This document shows, piece by piece, positions 30,445 to 38,954 of a stretch of DNA of 45,734 nucleotides. Numbering within the stretch: the stretch's first letter is position 1; every line of letters begins with the position of its first letter. Made by a program: the position numbers and the translations under genes. The stretch is from Alphaproteobacteria bacterium (GTDB taxonomy: Bacteria; Pseudomonadota; Alphaproteobacteria; Rhizobiales; Xanthobacteraceae): NCBI GenBank assembly GCA_005884685.1, contig VBAH01000052.1, positions 1-45,734 on the forward strand, written 5' to 3'. The notes below the pieces were generated by a model. That model made no database searches, was not told the DNA's origin, and saw only the letters and a list, made by a program, of their open reading frames with translations.

Positions 30445-32034
30445 ATGAGCATGGCTACGACAGCGAAGTTCGAGCCGAAAATCTGGACGCCGGGGGACTG
30501 GAACGCCTTCTTCGGCTTCGGCACCAACATCCTGGTCAACATGCTGGTGCTCACCGGCCTGTTGCGCTTCGTCCTGAAGATGCCGGACGCGATCGTGTTC
30601 GGCCGCATCCTGCCCGCGCTCGGGCTGATGATGTGCCTCTCCACCTTCTACTACGCATGGCTCGCGTATCGTCTGGCGCGCGAGACCGGCCGCGACGACG
30701 TCTGCGCGCTTCCCTCGGGCGTCTCCGTCCCGCACATGTTCGTCGTCACGTTCGTCATCATGCTGCCGATCGCGCTCTCGACCGGCGATCCGCTCAAGGG
30801 ATGGTCGGCGGGTCTCGTCTGGGTGTTCTTCCAGAGCTTCATTTTGATGATCGGCGGCTTCATCGCGCCGTATATCCGCAAGATCACGCCGCGCGCAGCA
30901 TTGCTCGGCGCGCTTGCCGGCATCTCGCTCACCTTCATCTCGATGCGCCCGGCGCTGGAAATGTTCATGACGCCCGGCATCGGCCTGATCTGCTTTGCCA
31001 TCATTCTGGTGAGCTGGTTCGGCGGGTACCGGTATCCGAAGGGCATTCCGGCTGGCCTCGTCGCGATCGCGGTCGGGATGCTGATCGCCTGGGGCTCGAC
31101 TCTGCTCGGCTTCAGCTACGGCGGCATGAGCCTGCAAAATCTGGCCGGCGCCTTCGCGAATTTCGGCTTCTCGATCCCGCTGCCGGCGTTCGGCACGGTG
31201 TTCTCCGGCTTCGAATTCCTCGGCATCATCCTCGTCACCGCGATCCCGTTCGGCATCTACGATCTCGTCGAGGCGATGGACAACGTCGAGAGCGCGGAAG
31301 CCGCGGGCGATTCCTATCCGACGACGCGCGTGCTCACCGCCGACGGCGTGGTCAGCCTGATCGGCTGCCTGATGGGCAACCCGTTCATCAACGCGGTCTA
31401 CATCGGCCATCCCGGCTGGAAGGCGATGGGCGGGCGCATCGGCTATTCGGCGGCGACCGGCGTCATGGTGATCGCGCTGTCGTGGTTCGGCGTGATCGCG
31501 GTGATGTCGGCGATGATTCCGCTGGTCGCGATCTCGCCGATCCTGCTCTACATCGGCATGCTGATCGGCGCGCAGGCGTTCCAGGAGACGCCGCGGCATC
31601 ATGCGCCGGCGATCGTGCTCGCGCTCATCCCGAACATCGCCGCCTGGGGCAAGCTGATGATCGACTCAGCGCTCGGCGCGGCCGGCACCAACGCGGCGGC
31701 GGTCGGCTTCGACAAGCTCGGCCAGGTCGGCGTGCTCTACCAGGGGCTCGAGGTGCTGGGTGCCGGCGCCATCCTGGCCGGCATGGTGCTCGGCGCGATC
31801 GGCGCGTTCGTCGTCGACAGGAAATATGCCGAGGCCGCCGGTTTCGCGGCCGCCGGCGCGGTGCTGACCTTCTTCGGCTTCATGCACGGCCAGGCCGTCG
31901 GCTTCGCGGTGACGCCCTCGGTGGCCTTTGCATACGCGATCGTCGCGGCGTTCCTGTTCGCGCTCAGCCGGATGCCGGCCGAGGCGATGGAGCCGATGAT
32001 GGCGGGGGAGGCGAAGGCTGTGCCGGCGGAGTAG
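30445..32034 (+). CDS. NCS2-like (xanthine/uracil/AzgA-type) permease
   Basis: A 529-residue protein with about 12-13 membrane helices. The N-terminal WNAFFGFGTNILVNMLVLTG and the central FLGIILVTAIPFGIYDLVEAMDNVESAEAAGDSYP are recognisably from the NCS2/AzgA-like group: the charged pair E/D and NVESAEAAG sit where NCS2 transporters have their nucleobase site motif. It is likely a proton-coupled symporter for a purine-like or small ureide compound. It sits 22 bases after an isochorismatase-type amidohydrolase, which suggests the transported molecule is then hydrolysed. A truncated DUF6471 gene follows immediately. Confidence 0.8.
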   Translation: MSMATTAKFEPKIWTPGDWNAFFGFGTNILVNMLVLTGLLRFVLKMPDAIVFGRILPALGLMMCLSTFYYAWLAYRLARETGRDDVCALPSGVSVPHMFVVTFVIMLPIALSTGDPLKGWSAGLVWVFFQSFILMIGGFIAPYIRKITPRAALLGALAGISLTFISMRPALEMFMTPGIGLICFAIILVSWFGGYRYPKGIPAGLVAIAVGMLIAWGSTLLGFSYGGMSLQNLAGAFANFGFSIPLPAFGTVFSGFEFLGIILVTAIPFGIYDLVEAMDNVESAEAAGDSYPTTRVLTADGVVSLIGCLMGNPFINAVYIGHPGWKAMGGRIGYSAATGVMVIALSWFGVIAVMSAMIPLVAISPILLYIGMLIGAQAFQETPRHHAPAIVLALIPNIAAWGKLMIDSALGAAGTNAAAVGFDKLGQVGVLYQGLEVLGAGAILAGMVLGAIGAFVVDRKYAEAAGFAAAGAVLTFFGFMHGQAVGFAVTPSVAFAYAIVAAFLFALSRMPAEAMEPMMAGEAKAVPAE

Positions 32035-32038
32035 CCCG

Positions 32039-32227
32039 ACCCAAGTCGAACTGAAACGAACCGATGTCGACTATCGGGAGCTTGCCGAACGGCTCAAGAA
32101 ACACGGGATGGAGGAAACCGAAGCGTCCGTTACGAATAAGCTGAGTCGAGGGACGTTCCCTGCGATCTTTCTGTTGGCTGCGCTGGTTGCGATTGGAGCG
32201 GAGACGGTCAAGCTGGAGGACGTTTAG
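32039..32227 (+). pseudogene. 5'-truncated DUF6471 gene
   Basis: The frame encodes 62 residues: TQVELKRTDVDYRELAERLK, then HGMEETEASVTNKLSRGTFP, then AIFLLAALVAIGAETVKLED-V-stop. This is the core of the small DUF6471 family of helical, probably DNA-binding proteins, whose usual ~15-residue N-terminus is missing. No start codon precedes TQVELK, and the permease stop lies 4 bases upstream, so the 5' end was lost at this junction. Its stop overlaps the end of the convergent LRR gene. Confidence 0.65.
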
Positions 32228-33618
32228 TGCCTTTTCACGGTTACGCCACGCCTCTCTAACTCTCTGACTACATCCTCTCTTGCAGGAACCCGCAAAAAGC
32301 TAATGAACGTCAGCTCCGGTAAGGCGAGCAATGGCGATATGTCTACGACAGGAACATCGCTAAGAGAAATTCTTTTCAACAAAATTAGTTTGGACAACGG
32401 CCCCACAGAACTAACCGGTAGCTGATTGAGATTGAGTTCCTCCAGTTTCATAAGGGTGTTTGCAAAATTTAGATCGGGAATCCCAAGTTGGCCGAGGGTC
32501 AGCGTTCTTAGTTCGGCCATACTACTTATTGCCTGAGCATTCTCCACGACACTTAGTCGTCCAAATCCAAGTCCGCTAAGTTGGAGATTTCGCAAATTAG
32601 ATAAACTGCTAAGTGGCAAAAGATCGAAATGTGTTGGTCCCCAGACAAATAGAGATTCTAAGTTAGTTAGGTTACCTACGTTTGTTAAATCAACAACGGT
32701 TTGCTCGATGATTTGCAGCTTTCTCAAGGTGCTCTGCGGCGCAAAACTGACGAGTCCAGGTATCTGTGCTCCGCTTATTATCAATTCTTTCAAGACGCCT
32801 TGGCTGATTGGTGACAAATCAGTCACCCGCGTACCTCTGATCTCCAAACTTTCAAGCTGATGCAGAGCGGATGCCGCCGAAATATCGCTGATAAGCGTTT
32901 CTCCAAGATTGAGCGTGACTAGATGTGTTAGCGTCGTGAGAAAGTCGGTTTTCCTAAGGCGCGTACTGTGCAGGTTCAATTCGCGCAGGTTCACAAGGGA
33001 CGACAGAGGGGACGCGTCAACGACCCCTGATCCATTAAGTGGAACCTGCGAGATTCCTAGCTTGGTTAGTTGGGTGAGCTTTCCAATATCTGCGACATCC
33101 GTGAACTCACCTGCATTGATTTCGAGATTGGTGAAATTCGCAATCCCGGCGAGATGGTGTAGCCCTTCAATCGAAGGGAGTTGTTGGAGGTGCACGCGAA
33201 ACGGCTTGCTAAGTTGGGCAAAATAGTTAGCCGACTCCTTCATAGGAGGGAGAGGGCGCGCCATAACCTCAAAAATGATCGCGGTGTCGTTCGGCTTTAC
33301 TGTCCATCCTAGCTCGGCAAGATGAGCAATCGTGCGCGAGGAAGATGCCTCTACGTCCGACGATCGAGGCCCGACGTAGAGCCAGACTGCTCCCAGCAGT
33401 GGCCCGCCAATGATAAGAAGCCATGGCCCCCAGCTTCCGAGCATAGCGCCTCTCAACTTGGTTAGGACCGGGGCGACGCCCCATAGAACTATCGCCCCGA
33501 GTACTAGATAGATCAGCCCGCCAATAATCGGGTGCTTTTCAATGAGGTGTGGTTCGAGGATGGACAAGATCGCAATCAGCGCCGCAGCGCCAACCCCCAA
33601 TCTAGTCTGGTCGTCCAT
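32224..33618 (-). CDS. Membrane-anchored leucine-rich-repeat protein
   Basis: A 464-residue protein. The N-terminus has two to three hydrophobic helices (~10-22, 33-50 and 65-85: GGLIYLVLGAIVLWG, WGPWLLIIGGPLLGAVWLYV), then a short region with ELGWTVKPND. From ~residue 150 to 450 follow about twelve 22-25-residue leucine-rich repeats of internalin-like type (LTQLTKLGISQVPLNG, LVNLRELNLHSTRLRK, LHQLESLEIRGTRVTDLSPI). The LRRs probably face the periplasm or cytoplasm as a binding surface. Codon use is clearly AT-richer than in all neighbours, suggesting recent transfer. ATG 33618 follows GGAGAG. No partner gene is visible. Confidence 0.82.
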   Translation of the reverse strand: MDDQTRLGVGAAALIAILSILEPHLIEKHPIIGGLIYLVLGAIVLWGVAPVLTKLRGAMLGSWGPWLLIIGGPLLGAVWLYVGPRSSDVEASSSRTIAHLAELGWTVKPNDTAIIFEVMARPLPPMKESANYFAQLSKPFRVHLQQLPSIEGLHHLAGIANFTNLEINAGEFTDVADIGKLTQLTKLGISQVPLNGSGVVDASPLSSLVNLRELNLHSTRLRKTDFLTTLTHLVTLNLGETLISDISAASALHQLESLEIRGTRVTDLSPISQGVLKELIISGAQIPGLVSFAPQSTLRKLQIIEQTVVDLTNVGNLTNLESLFVWGPTHFDLLPLSSLSNLRNLQLSGLGFGRLSVVENAQAISSMAELRTLTLGQLGIPDLNFANTLMKLEELNLNQLPVSSVGPLSKLILLKRISLSDVPVVDISPLLALPELTFISFLRVPAREDVVRELERRGVTVKRH

Positions 33619-33656
33619 GTTCTCTCCGATCGTGCCGCATGATTAAGCCACGGCGC

Positions 33657-33707
33657 GAAATTAGGACACTCGGTCCCTGAAATTAGGACAGGGGGTCAAG
33701 TTAGGAC
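33657..33707 (+). repeat. Three direct repeats of (A)AATTAGGACA
   Basis: GAAATTAGGACAC (33657), GAAATTAGGACAG (33679) and CAAGTTAGGAC (33697) are spaced ~20 bases apart, in a block that begins just upstream of the LRR gene start. They look like the end of an insertion sequence or a scar; no transposase gene is present. The rest of the 33619-33877 gap is AT-rich and holds only the TetR promoter. Confidence 0.5.
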
Positions 33708-33807
33708 GCCATCCGCGCCATTCATCAGAACAATCCATCAATTTGAAATAACATCGTAATATCAATTCACTAGCCCAAGCTGCCGCAACGCAGCCCGCGC
33801 TCCATTA

Positions 33808-33851
33808 TTGACTTCTTAACCTCCCCCATCTAAGTGCGAATGAACGTTCGC
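33808..33851 (+). promoter_or_regulatory. TetR-RND operon promoter and operator
   Basis: A possible -35 TTGACT (33808-33813) and -10 TAAGTG (33831-33836) are separated by 17 bases. Overlapping the -10 is GCGAATGAACGTTCGC (33836-33851), an imperfect palindrome around GAACGTTC of the kind bound by AcrR-type TetR repressors. It lies 27 bases before the TetR start, so autorepression is likely. Confidence 0.55.
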
Positions 33852-33877
33852 TCTATCTTATTGCGGGGCACCATTCC

Positions 33878-34495
33878 ATGCGCCGGGCCAATGTCCAGCT
33901 CGCGGCCGACCGCCGCGACGAAATCCTGGTGGCGGCGCAATCCTGCTTTGCCCGCGCCGGCTTCCACCAGACCTCGATGCAGGAGATCTGCAGCGAAGCG
34001 GGCATGAGCCCGGGCAACCTCTATCGCTACTTCCGCTCCAAGGAAGACATCATCGCGGCGATCGCCGAGCGCGACCGCGCCGAGACCGCGGCGCAGTTCG
34101 CAGCGCTCGGGCAGGGCAATTTCTTCGACGGCCTCGCGGCGCTGGCGCAGCATCACCTGGTCGAGCGCAGCCTGGAGGAGGTCGCGCTCTGTGCCGAGAT
34201 CATGGCCGAGAGCCGCCGCAATCCCGCCGTCGCGCGCATCTATCAGGACATGGAAGCGGACGTGCGGGCACGCTTCATCGCATTGCTCCAGCAGGCGGCC
34301 GAGCGCGGCGAAGTGAGCCGCGAGGTCGATCTCGATGGCGCCGTCACGGTGCTGTTCGCGCTCGCCGACGGGCTGTCGTGGCGGCGCGCGGTGGAGCCGG
34401 CGTTCAATACCGAAGCCGTGATGCCGCTCGTCCTGCGCATGGTCGAGCAACTGCTCAATCCGCGCAACGACAACAGGGCCGGGGACCAGTCATGA
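33878..34495 (+). CDS. TetR/AcrR-family repressor of an RND efflux operon
   Basis: A 205-residue TetR protein. The HTH runs through RRDEILVAAQSCFARAGFHQ and MQEICSEAGMSPGNLYRYFR (residues ~12-58). The C-terminal ligand domain has a final LFALADGLSWRRAV helix. The stop overlaps the adaptor start by ATGA, so repressor, adaptor and pump form one operon. A TTGACT promoter and a GAACGTTC palindrome lie upstream. The effector is probably a substrate of the pump. Confidence 0.92.
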   Translation: MRRANVQLAADRRDEILVAAQSCFARAGFHQTSMQEICSEAGMSPGNLYRYFRSKEDIIAAIAERDRAETAAQFAALGQGNFFDGLAALAQHHLVERSLEEVALCAEIMAESRRNPAVARIYQDMEADVRARFIALLQQAAERGEVSREVDLDGAVTVLFALADGLSWRRAVEPAFNTEAVMPLVLRMVEQLLNPRNDNRAGDQS

Positions 34496-35586
34496 AAGCC
34501 GCACGTATCGCCGCCGTCGGCGTCGTCGTCGCTGCCGCTGGGTGGATCGCGTCGGGGCATCTGTTTCCGCACGAAACGGCGGAGAGCCGCGCCGCGGTTC
34601 AGCCCGAGGCGCAGCCGGTCAAGCCGTTCCGCGTGTCGGTGATCGAGGCGCAGGTCGAGCCGCGCAAGCGCACTCTCGTCCTCTCCGGCCGCACCGAAGC
34701 GGACAGGAAGATGATGCTGATGGCGCGCGCCGACGGCACCATTACGGAGCTCAAGGTGCGGCGCGGCTCGCCGGTGAAGGAGGGCGACGTCATCGCGGTG
34801 CTGTCCGACGAGGCGCGCGAAGCCCGCGTGCTGCAGGCGAAAGCGATGCTGCTGCAGCGCAAGACCGAGCTCGCCGCGAAGATGAAGCTGGTCGAACAGG
34901 GCACCATGCCGAAGCTCGAGGCGGTCAACCTCGAAACGCAATTCAAGGCCGCCGAAGCCGGGCTCGCCGCCGCAGAGGCCGAGAAGGACCGCAGCATTGT
35001 CCGCGCGCCCTGGTCGGGGATCGTGAATGACGTTCCGGTCGAAGTCGGACAGGCCGTGCTGCAGATGATGGGCAAGGAGATCGCCCAGATCGTCTCGATC
35101 GATCCGATCCTTGCGGTCGTCGAGGTCGCCGAGCGCAATCTCAACGGCGTGCACGTCGGCGATACGGCCGAGATCCGGCTCGTCACCGGCACCAAGGCGA
35201 CCGGCAAGGTGCGCTTCATCTCCAAGTCGGCAAGCGCAAGCACGCGCACCTACCGGGTGGACGTGGAGATTCCGAATGCCGACGGCGCGATTCCCGACGG
35301 CATCACGGCCGAGGTTGCGATCCCGCTCGCGGCGGTGCCGGCGGCGCGCGTGCCGCGGTCCGCGCTGACGTTCTCGTCGGCCGGCGATCTCGGCGTGCGT
35401 ATTGTCGATAGCGGCAACAAGGTCGCCTTCGTGACGGTCGCGGTGGTCGACGACCAGCAGGAGTTCATGTGGGTGCGCGGCATCGCGGACGCCGCGCGCG
35501 TGATCGTGCAGGGGCAGGACTTCGTGCGCGAAGGCCAGGTGGTCGAGCCGGTCGCGGCGCAAGCGCCGAAGACCGCGGCGAAATAA
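34492..35586 (+). CDS. RND efflux periplasmic adaptor (HlyD/AcrA family)
   Basis: A 364-residue membrane-fusion protein. The N-terminal helix (~6-22) is an anchor or uncleaved signal. Then come the lipoyl-like ADGTITELKVRRGSPVKEGD, a coiled-coil hairpin (LQAKAMLLQRKTELAAKMKL), IVRAPWSGIVNDVPVEVGQA and a beta-barrel (HVGDTAEIRLVTGTKATGKV). The lack of a lipobox Cys suggests it is not a lipoprotein. It begins within the TetR stop (ATGA). An R1 repeat separates it from the pump gene. No outer-membrane TolC-type gene is present in the window. Confidence 0.92.
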   Translation: MKAARIAAVGVVVAAAGWIASGHLFPHETAESRAAVQPEAQPVKPFRVSVIEAQVEPRKRTLVLSGRTEADRKMMLMARADGTITELKVRRGSPVKEGDVIAVLSDEAREARVLQAKAMLLQRKTELAAKMKLVEQGTMPKLEAVNLETQFKAAEAGLAAAEAEKDRSIVRAPWSGIVNDVPVEVGQAVLQMMGKEIAQIVSIDPILAVVEVAERNLNGVHVGDTAEIRLVTGTKATGKVRFISKSASASTRTYRVDVEIPNADGAIPDGITAEVAIPLAAVPAARVPRSALTFSSAGDLGVRIVDSGNKVAFVTVAVVDDQQEFMWVRGIADAARVIVQGQDFVREGQVVEPVAAQAPKTAAK

Positions 35587-35592
35587 ACTCAC

Positions 35593-35669
35593 CGCTCGTC
35601 CCCGCGAAAGCGGGGACCCAGAGCCAGAAAAGAAGAACTCGATTCCCGCTTACGCGGGAATGAGCGGAG
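35593..35669 (+). repeat. Double-hairpin intergenic repeat, family R1 copy c
   Basis: CCGCTC-GTCCCCGC-GAAA-GCGGGGAC-CCAG...GATTCCCGC-TTAC-GCGGGAAT-GAGCGGAG. It lies between the RND adaptor and pump genes inside the operon. Its tail holds an in-frame ATG (35660) and GCGGAG upstream of the pump. Confidence 0.85.
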
Positions 35670-35692
35670 AACGGGAGCTTACGGATAACACA

Positions 35693-38600
35693 ATGGCAAA
35701 TCCCGTCGACTACGCCATCAATCACGCGCGCCTCACCATTGCGGCGCTTGCGTTCCTGCTGATCGCGGGGCTCGTCGCCTATGTGACGATCCCGAAGGAA
35801 GCCGAGCCCGACGTCAAGATCCCGATCATCTACACGCTGCTCACGCAGCGCGGCATCAGCCCGGAAGACGCCGAGCGGCTGCTGATCAAGCCGGTCGAGA
35901 CCAAGCTCAAGTCGGTCTCGAACGTGAAGGAGATGCGTGCGGTCGCCTACGAGGGCGGCGCCTACGTGCTGCTCGAATTCCAGGCCGGCTTCGACTCCAA
36001 ATCCGCGCTCGCCGACGTGCGCGCCAAGGTCGACGAGGCCAAGCGCGACCTGCCGCGCGACGCCGACGAGCCGACCGTGCAGGAGGTCAACCTCTCGCTC
36101 TATCCCGTGCTGGTCGTCGCACTCGCGGGCGACCTGCCGGAGCGCACGCTGGCGCGGCTTGCGCGCAACGCCAAGAACGCGATCGAGCAGGTGCCGGGCG
36201 TGATCTCGGCGGAAATCCGCGGCGTGCGCGACGAAGCGGTCGAGATCGTCGCCGAGCCGATGCTGATGAAGAGCTACGGCGTCTCGCTCGAACAGCTGAT
36301 CGCGATCACGCAGCAGTCGAACAGCCTGGTCGCGGCCGGCGCGCTCGAGGGCGCCACCGGGCGGTTTGCCGTGAAGGTACCGGCGCTGATCGAGAAGCCG
36401 CAGGACATGCTGCAGATCCCGGTCGCTGCGAGCGCCGGCGCGACCGTGACGCTCGGCGACGTCGCGCAGGTCAAGCCGACCTTCAAGGACGCGACCTCGA
36501 TCACGCGCGTCAACGGCCGGTCGGCGATGACCATCGAGGTGTCCAAGCGCACCGGCGCGAACCTGATCGAGACCGTCGACGGCGTGAAGCTGGTGGTCGA
36601 AAAGCTGAAGCAGCAATGGCCGGAAGGGCTGCAGGTCTCCTACACGCAGGACAAGTCCAAGCTGATCCGCCAGATGCTCGCCGACCTGCAGAACTCGGTG
36701 ATCACCGGGGTGCTGCTGGTCGCGATCATCATCCTGTTCGCGCTCGGCTTCCGCGCCTCGCTGTTCATCGGCATCGCGATACCCGCGTCGTTCCTTGCCG
36801 GCGTGCTCGGCCTGCAGCTCGCCGGCCTCACCGTCAACATCGTGGTGCTGTTCTCGCTCATCCTCGCGGTCGGCATGCTGGTCGACGACGCGATCATCGT
36901 CTCGGAGTTCGCCGAGCGCCGCATGGCCGAAGGCATGCCGCCGCGCGAGGCCTACGCGATGGCGGCAAAGCGCATGGCCGGTCCGGTGACGGCCGCGACC
37001 GCGACACGCGTCGCGGCGTTCTCGCCGCTGCTGTTCTGGCCCGGCACGGTCGGCGAATTCATGAAGTACATGCCGATCACGCTGATCTCCACGCTCTCGG
37101 CGTCGCTGGTCGTCGCGCTGTTCTTCACGCCGACGCTCGGCGCGCTGCTCGGCCGCGCCGCGACCGTGCCGCATGACGAGCGCGCCAGGGATCGCGGTCC
37201 TTACATGCGCACGGTGCGGCTCGCGCTCGCGCATCCCGGCATGACGCTGCTGCTCGCACTCGCGCTGCTGATCGGCGTGCAGATGGCCTACGGCAAGCTG
37301 GGGCGCGGCGTCGAGTTCTTTCCCAAGGTCGAACCCGACTACGGCCAGGTCGTGATCCACGGGCGCGGCAACCTCGCGCTCGACGAAAAGGACCGTCTGG
37401 TGCGCTCGGTCGAGGAGCGGGTGCTGAAGTTCTCCGGCCTGAAGACCGTCTACACCCGTGCCGGCGAGCAGCCGCGCCAGAACAACGAACTCGGCGAGGA
37501 CACGATCGGCGTGATCCAGTTCGAGTTCGCCAACTGGCAGCACCGGCCGCCCGCGCACGAGATCATGGACGCGATCCGCGACAAGACCGCGGACATTCCC
37601 GGCATTCTGGTCGAGGTGACGGCGCCGCGCGCCGGCCCGCCGACCGGCAAGCCGGTGCAGATCCAGCTCTCCGCGCTCGACCCCGATGTGCTCCCGGCTG
37701 CGGCGAAAAAGGCCGCCGCGATACTGGCGGCCCGCCCCGACGTGCGCGACGTGGACGATGGCCTGCCGCTGCCCGGCATCGACTGGCGGCTCGAGGTGAA
37801 CAAGGCCGAGGCCGCGAAGTATCAGGCCAACGTCAACACCGTCGGCACCGGCGTGCAGCTCGTCACCAACGGCGCGAAGATCACCGAATACCGGCCGTCC
37901 GATAACGACAAGGCGGTCGATATCCTGGTGCGCTTCCCGCCCGACCGGCGCAGCCTCGAGCAGATCGACGAGTTGCGCATCCAGACCCCGGTCGGCCATG
38001 TGCCGATCGGAAACTTCATCACGCGCGTGCCGGCTCAGCGCGTCGGCAACATCAACCGCATCAACGGTAACCGCGTGATCACGGTGTCGTCGAACGTCGC
38101 CGAGGGCGTGCAGAGCGCCAAGGTGCAGCAGGAGCTGACCGAGCAGCTTGCCAAGACGGATCTCGGCCCGAACGTGACCTTCCGCCTCAAGGGCGAGGAC
38201 GAGGAGCGCGCCAAGGCCGGCGCATTCCTGATGAAGGCGTTCGGCACCGCGCTGTTTTTGATCTTTGCGATTCTGCTCGCGCAGTTCAACAAGTTCATCT
38301 CGGTCGGGCTGGTGCTCACGGCGGTGGTGCTCTCGACCATCGGTGTGCTGATCGGCCTGATGGTGATGGGCCAGTCGTTCGGCGTCGTGATGACCGGCAT
38401 CGGCGTGATCGCCAACGCGGGCGTGATCGTGAACAACAACATCGTGCTGATCGACACCTACGACCGGCTGCGGCGCGAGGGGGTCGCGGCCTACGAGGCG
38501 ATCCTCGAGACCTGCCGCGAGCGCGCGCGCCCCGTGGTGCTTACCGCCGTGACGGCGATCCTCGGCGTGCTGCCGATCGCGTTCGGCATGAACATCGAAT

Positions 38601-38824
38601 TCATGACGCGCGAGATCACCGTCGGCGCGCCCGCGACGCAGTGGTGGATTCATCTTTCCACCGCGATCGTGTTCGGGCTGGGCTTCGCGACCGTGCTGAC
38701 CCTGGTGGTGACGCCGGCCGCCCTGATGGCGATCGCCAATCTCGCGGCGTGGCGCGAGCGCCGCAAACTCCGCAGAGCGGAGCGCCGCGCCACCCAGGTT
38801 GCGGTGGCGCAACCGGCGGAATAG
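35693..38824 (+). CDS. RND-family efflux pump (HAE1-type)
   Basis: A 1043-residue inner-membrane RND transporter with 12 helices in two halves, each with a large periplasmic loop. Marker segments: IPKEAEPDVKIPIIYTLLTQ near the N-terminus, ILAVGMLVDDAIIVSEFAER (the TM4 Asp pair that carries protons) and VLTAVTAILGVLPIAFGMNI near the C-terminus. It exports drugs or hydrophobic compounds by proton antiport; heavy-metal types differ here. Start 35693 is preferred, giving MANPVDYAINHARLTIAALA; an in-frame ATG at 35660 inside the repeat is an alternative, with GCGGAG between. It is operonic with the TetR and adaptor genes. Confidence 0.93.
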   Translation: MANPVDYAINHARLTIAALAFLLIAGLVAYVTIPKEAEPDVKIPIIYTLLTQRGISPEDAERLLIKPVETKLKSVSNVKEMRAVAYEGGAYVLLEFQAGFDSKSALADVRAKVDEAKRDLPRDADEPTVQEVNLSLYPVLVVALAGDLPERTLARLARNAKNAIEQVPGVISAEIRGVRDEAVEIVAEPMLMKSYGVSLEQLIAITQQSNSLVAAGALEGATGRFAVKVPALIEKPQDMLQIPVAASAGATVTLGDVAQVKPTFKDATSITRVNGRSAMTIEVSKRTGANLIETVDGVKLVVEKLKQQWPEGLQVSYTQDKSKLIRQMLADLQNSVITGVLLVAIIILFALGFRASLFIGIAIPASFLAGVLGLQLAGLTVNIVVLFSLILAVGMLVDDAIIVSEFAERRMAEGMPPREAYAMAAKRMAGPVTAATATRVAAFSPLLFWPGTVGEFMKYMPITLISTLSASLVVALFFTPTLGALLGRAATVPHDERARDRGPYMRTVRLALAHPGMTLLLALALLIGVQMAYGKLGRGVEFFPKVEPDYGQVVIHGRGNLALDEKDRLVRSVEERVLKFSGLKTVYTRAGEQPRQNNELGEDTIGVIQFEFANWQHRPPAHEIMDAIRDKTADIPGILVEVTAPRAGPPTGKPVQIQLSALDPDVLPAAAKKAAAILAARPDVRDVDDGLPLPGIDWRLEVNKAEAAKYQANVNTVGTGVQLVTNGAKITEYRPSDNDKAVDILVRFPPDRRSLEQIDELRIQTPVGHVPIGNFITRVPAQRVGNINRINGNRVITVSSNVAEGVQSAKVQQELTEQLAKTDLGPNVTFRLKGEDEERAKAGAFLMKAFGTALFLIFAILLAQFNKFISVGLVLTAVVLSTIGVLIGLMVMGQSFGVVMTGIGVIANAGVIVNNNIVLIDTYDRLRREGVAAYEAILETCRERARPVVLTAVTAILGVLPIAFGMNIEFMTREITVGAPATQWWIHLSTAIVFGLGFATVLTLVVTPAALMAIANLAAWRERRKLRRAERRATQVAVAQPAE

Positions 38825-38828
38825 CAAT

Positions 38829-38946
38829 GATGTCGTCCCCGCGAAGGCGGGGACCCAGTAGCCACCGAAGCTGATGTGGTCACGGACCGTGGACAATTCG
38901 TCGGCCTGTGATTACTGGATCGTCCGCTTTCGCGGACGATGACGGA
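38829..38946 (+). repeat. Double-hairpin intergenic repeat, family R1 copy d
   Basis: GTCGTCCCCGCGAAGGCGGGGAC-CCAG... at the left and ...CTGGATCGTCCGCTTTCGCGGACGATGACGGAG at the right; the spacer is longer than in other copies. The right hairpin reads CGTCCGC rather than ATGCCCGC. Its GACGGAG tail lies ~9 bases before the KDPG-aldolase start. Confidence 0.75.
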
Positions 38947-38954
38947 GACCAAAT

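Noticed and set aside
35465-38896. A 1143-codon open frame on the minus strand
   Set aside because: It lies antisense to the RND pump gene; its product is a His/Arg/Asp-rich shadow without domains, as expected opposite a GC-rich gene.
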